From Ornithodoros turicata (lineage: Eukaryota; Arthropoda; Arachnida; Ixodida; Argasidae), in the NCBI RefSeq assembly GCF_037126465.1, contig NW_026999471.1, positions 62,001 to 126,000 on the forward strand: DNA of 64,000 bases. The letters run 5' to 3'. The position numbers and the translations under genes are program-made. Shown one piece after another: positions 61,400 through 64,000 of this stretch (positions are counted from its first letter, which is position 1; the number at the start of each line of letters is the position of its first letter). The notes under the pieces were generated by a model that saw only the letters and a program-made list of their open reading frames with translations, was not told where the DNA came from and made no database searches.

Positions 61400-64000
61400 T
61401 TCCGGACATCCTGTGACGTCAGCTGTGACGTCATCACGGCATGTCTGGGCAAGTTAGGACAGCTCTGGGAATGCAAGGAGAAAAACACTCGTAATACAGA
61501 GGCTGGTAAAGCAAGAGTATGCAAACCATCAATAGCTAACAACAAAAAGAATTAGTTACACAACAAATGAGCCCACCAGAACAGGAGCGCAGAACCATGC
61601 GACTGCTCCATCCGAGAGGCAGGCAGAAACTGACTCGTAATGCTTTTTTGTCCTGTATAAAGCCCCGCAGCTGCACCCCCTAGCGGTTCTCAACTAATCT
61701 CACAACAAAATTATTAAGAATCACGCCAGCGCTACAACCGTTCCCAAGGCAGAAGAAGATAGAAAATGGCGAGGATGCCCGGACAACAGCAACCAGCACC
61801 CGACGTGCACTGGCACGAAAATCGCAAACAAAGCGGGAACAAGGTTGGCGAAAGCATTAGTTACACAACAAATCACCTCACCACAGCAGGAGCGCAGACC
61901 GATGCGACTGCTCTCCGTGACAGCCCGCCAGAAACTGAGCGAGCGCAGGGAGTGCACGTCTGCTTTCCGCGACAGCCGGAGAGAAACTGACTGGGGAGCC
62001 GCTCCGCGGCCGCTACGCATACGCGCTCCTAGCGCCCTCTGGGGCGACCACCTCCGAGAGGCTAAGAGTGAAGAGCATTCCTGCGCCCCCTGCTGGCCGT
62101 TCTCATTGGTCGTGAGGCTAAGAGAGAAGAGCATTCCTGCGCCCCCTGCTGGCCGTTCTCATTGGTCGTGACGTCATCCTATTGTCTCAGGGCTACCCTG
62201 TTTTTTTCCATTAATGCTCCTTTGGTCAATCTACAATGAAGCCACAGTATGACGTCATCATGCACCTGCGTGGCTCAAGGACGCGTACGCTCTAGACAGG
62301 GGACCTATTATTTATTGAATCACTATCCCATGATTATTTCCTTTATTCTTCTATAACGATTGAATAGGAAACTATTGCAGAAGAGCACCATGCATGAAAG
62401 CTGATCGTAGGAATTCCAAAGTCTTACTAAATGAGACTTGCAAAAGAACAAACTATCCTAACACGTAACTCCATCAACGGCAAATAAGAGGACTAGGTAC
62501 TCAACAAATCAACAAAGAGTACGGGTAAACAGGAGCGCAGAACTCAGGGCAGCACTATCGTCAAGACAACAATGTTCCTTGTCAAAAAATAAAAAAATAA
62601 AAAACGTCAACACAGGAAAGCATGCATATCGGGGCATGTCAGAACACGTCAGCACAAATTGTACGACTGCTGGGCAACAGAGGAAAACAAACAAACACTT
62701 GAACAGAGTGAAAAAGACACTCACCATCATTTTTCCCGTTCACAGCATTCCCTCATTGTAAATCCGCTCGTCACAAAATCCACCTGCATCGTCGAACACC
62801 ATTCACCAGTGACGAACCACACATCCGCACCCCATCAGAGGCAGACAGAACCCCACCGAAGCTACGCTCTTCCACTGACGGCCAACGCCAGGAGCAGAAT
62901 TTGCGTGTCGAGACCCGTCAGTGTCCAAGAGAGAAGTGAAACCTTGCGCCCCCTGCAGGCCGTTCTCATTGGTCGTGATGTCATCCTATCGTCTCAGGGC
63001 TACACAGTTTTTTTCCACTAATGCTCCTCTAGACAAGGTCAACCTGAAACAATAGTCTCTCGGTATGCGGTCATCATGCAGGTGCGTGGCTCAAGGACGC
63101 GTACGCTCTAGACAGGGCACCTGTTATTTATTGAATCACTATCCCTAGATTATTTCCTTTATTCTACTATAATGATTGCGTAGGGAACTATTGCAGAAAA
63201 ACACCATAGACAAGAGGAGATTGTAGCATTTCATTCCCAAAGTCTTACTGTACAGGAAAAAAAAAAAAGGTTCAGCAAGACATAAAGTCACACACCTGTC
63301 CCCCTCGCGGTTACTCTCTGAACTAAATGAATCGCAAAATTATTAAGAATAGCTCTACTCCCATTCAAGGCAGCACTATCGTCAAGAATATGCCTTGTAC
63401 AAAAGGAAAAAAACTACATGCAGAAGGAAAGCATGTCAGAACAAGCCCAGGCATGTCAGCACATGTTTGTCAGACAAGGGGGGAAAAAGCGAAAAGAAAC
63501 AAAGAAGGAAACCAGCATCAAACTATTTCTTCTTATTCAAAAACAGTGCTCATCATAAATCTGCCCAGGACAATACACAATATTTTTCTATTGCCACACT
63601 TTTTTCCAGTAACGGTCAATGCATTGCTACAGACTGCGTGACGTCATCACATCCTGTCTGAAGAAGAAGACACCGGCAAAGACTCCTATTATTTATTGAA
63701 TCGCAAGATTATTTCCTTTGTCCTACTCTTAATGACATTGATTCTCTCATTAAAATTCAACAAAAAAGCACCCCGCATATTAACGATTTTCACCCCAAAG
63801 GCTCATCATGGTCATTAGAATTACAGTAAACTGCCACTGCTCTTTTAAAATAATAAGTGAGACCACTCAACATCACCTCCAGGCTTATGTAATACATGAC
63901 CCTTTCTATGCTCATACATTCGTTGTCTGAGGCTACACCTGCGAGCAAAAAAGGCGCGGAAGCCGGGTGGGCAAAGTTCCATTCGCGCATTGCGAGCAAA
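61400..64000. repeat. Diverged long-period repeats (~0.82 kb) with TGACGTCA octamers
   Basis: Blocks recur in the same order: GCAGCACTATCGTCAAGA at about 62550 and 63371; GGCTCAAGGACGCGTACGCT at about 62272 and 63088; and ATTATTTATTGAATC at about 62307, 63124 and 63688. A 55-bp local duplication with CCCCCTGCTGGCCGTTCTCA lies at about 62058-62168, with a related copy at 62950. Perfect TGACGTCA octamers are at 61414, 61426, 62169, 62250 and 63639. No protein family is recognisable. The array may run past the end of the window. Confidence 0.7.

Overview
The window looks like nuclear DNA of a large, repeat-rich arthropod genome, most likely a chelicerate and perhaps a tick. The reasons are one spliced animal-type gene with consistent GT/AG boundaries, R2-like, I-like and CR1-like LINEs, Ty3/gypsy LTR elements, a tRNA-related SINE-like insertion and many short inverted-repeat elements. 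The tick assignment is an inference from general resemblance of the repeats. I saw no rRNA or true tRNA gene, no prokaryotic operon and no CRISPR array.

Layout. 1-1740 is GC-rich with several short repeated modules. 1.74-4.74 kb is a broken R2-like LINE (minus). 5.25-6.99 kb is a 1.74-kb inverted-repeat element packed with GAGGTCC motifs. 10.6-12.0 kb is the 3' part of a second R2-like element (plus), tail to tail with an RNase H-bearing LINE fragment (12.1-14.5 kb, minus). 14.62-14.82 kb is a 14-bp phased degenerate array. 16.8-18.6 kb is a gypsy remnant (LTR plus gag, minus). 19.1-20.8 kb is the 5' half of a third R2-like element, interrupted by a SINE-like insertion with an 11-bp target duplication.

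The main host-type gene is on the minus strand at 23.55-30.92 kb. I assembled twelve coding exons with unbroken reading phase (1502 nt, about 500 residues). The C-terminal exons resemble the DUF4806 domain and the first two encode a WWPP-containing N-terminal region. The initiating exon was not found. Just upstream is a decayed TNP2/CACTA-like transposase.

The most striking structure is a near-identical tandem duplication: 29371-39248 is repeated as 39249-49132. It copies the first two exons found, the transposase pseudogene, several inverted-repeat elements and part of a CR1-like LINE. The second copy runs on into the whole LINE (ORF2, ORF1 and a 5' leader with two 248-bp-spaced monomers). 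Downstream is an apparently complete gypsy element (51965-57191) with 172-bp LTRs and one long gag-pol frame. The last 7 kb is a nest of inverted-repeat elements and diverged long-period repeats carrying several perfect TGACGTCA octamers. Apart from the spliced gene, almost everything recognisable is mobile DNA.
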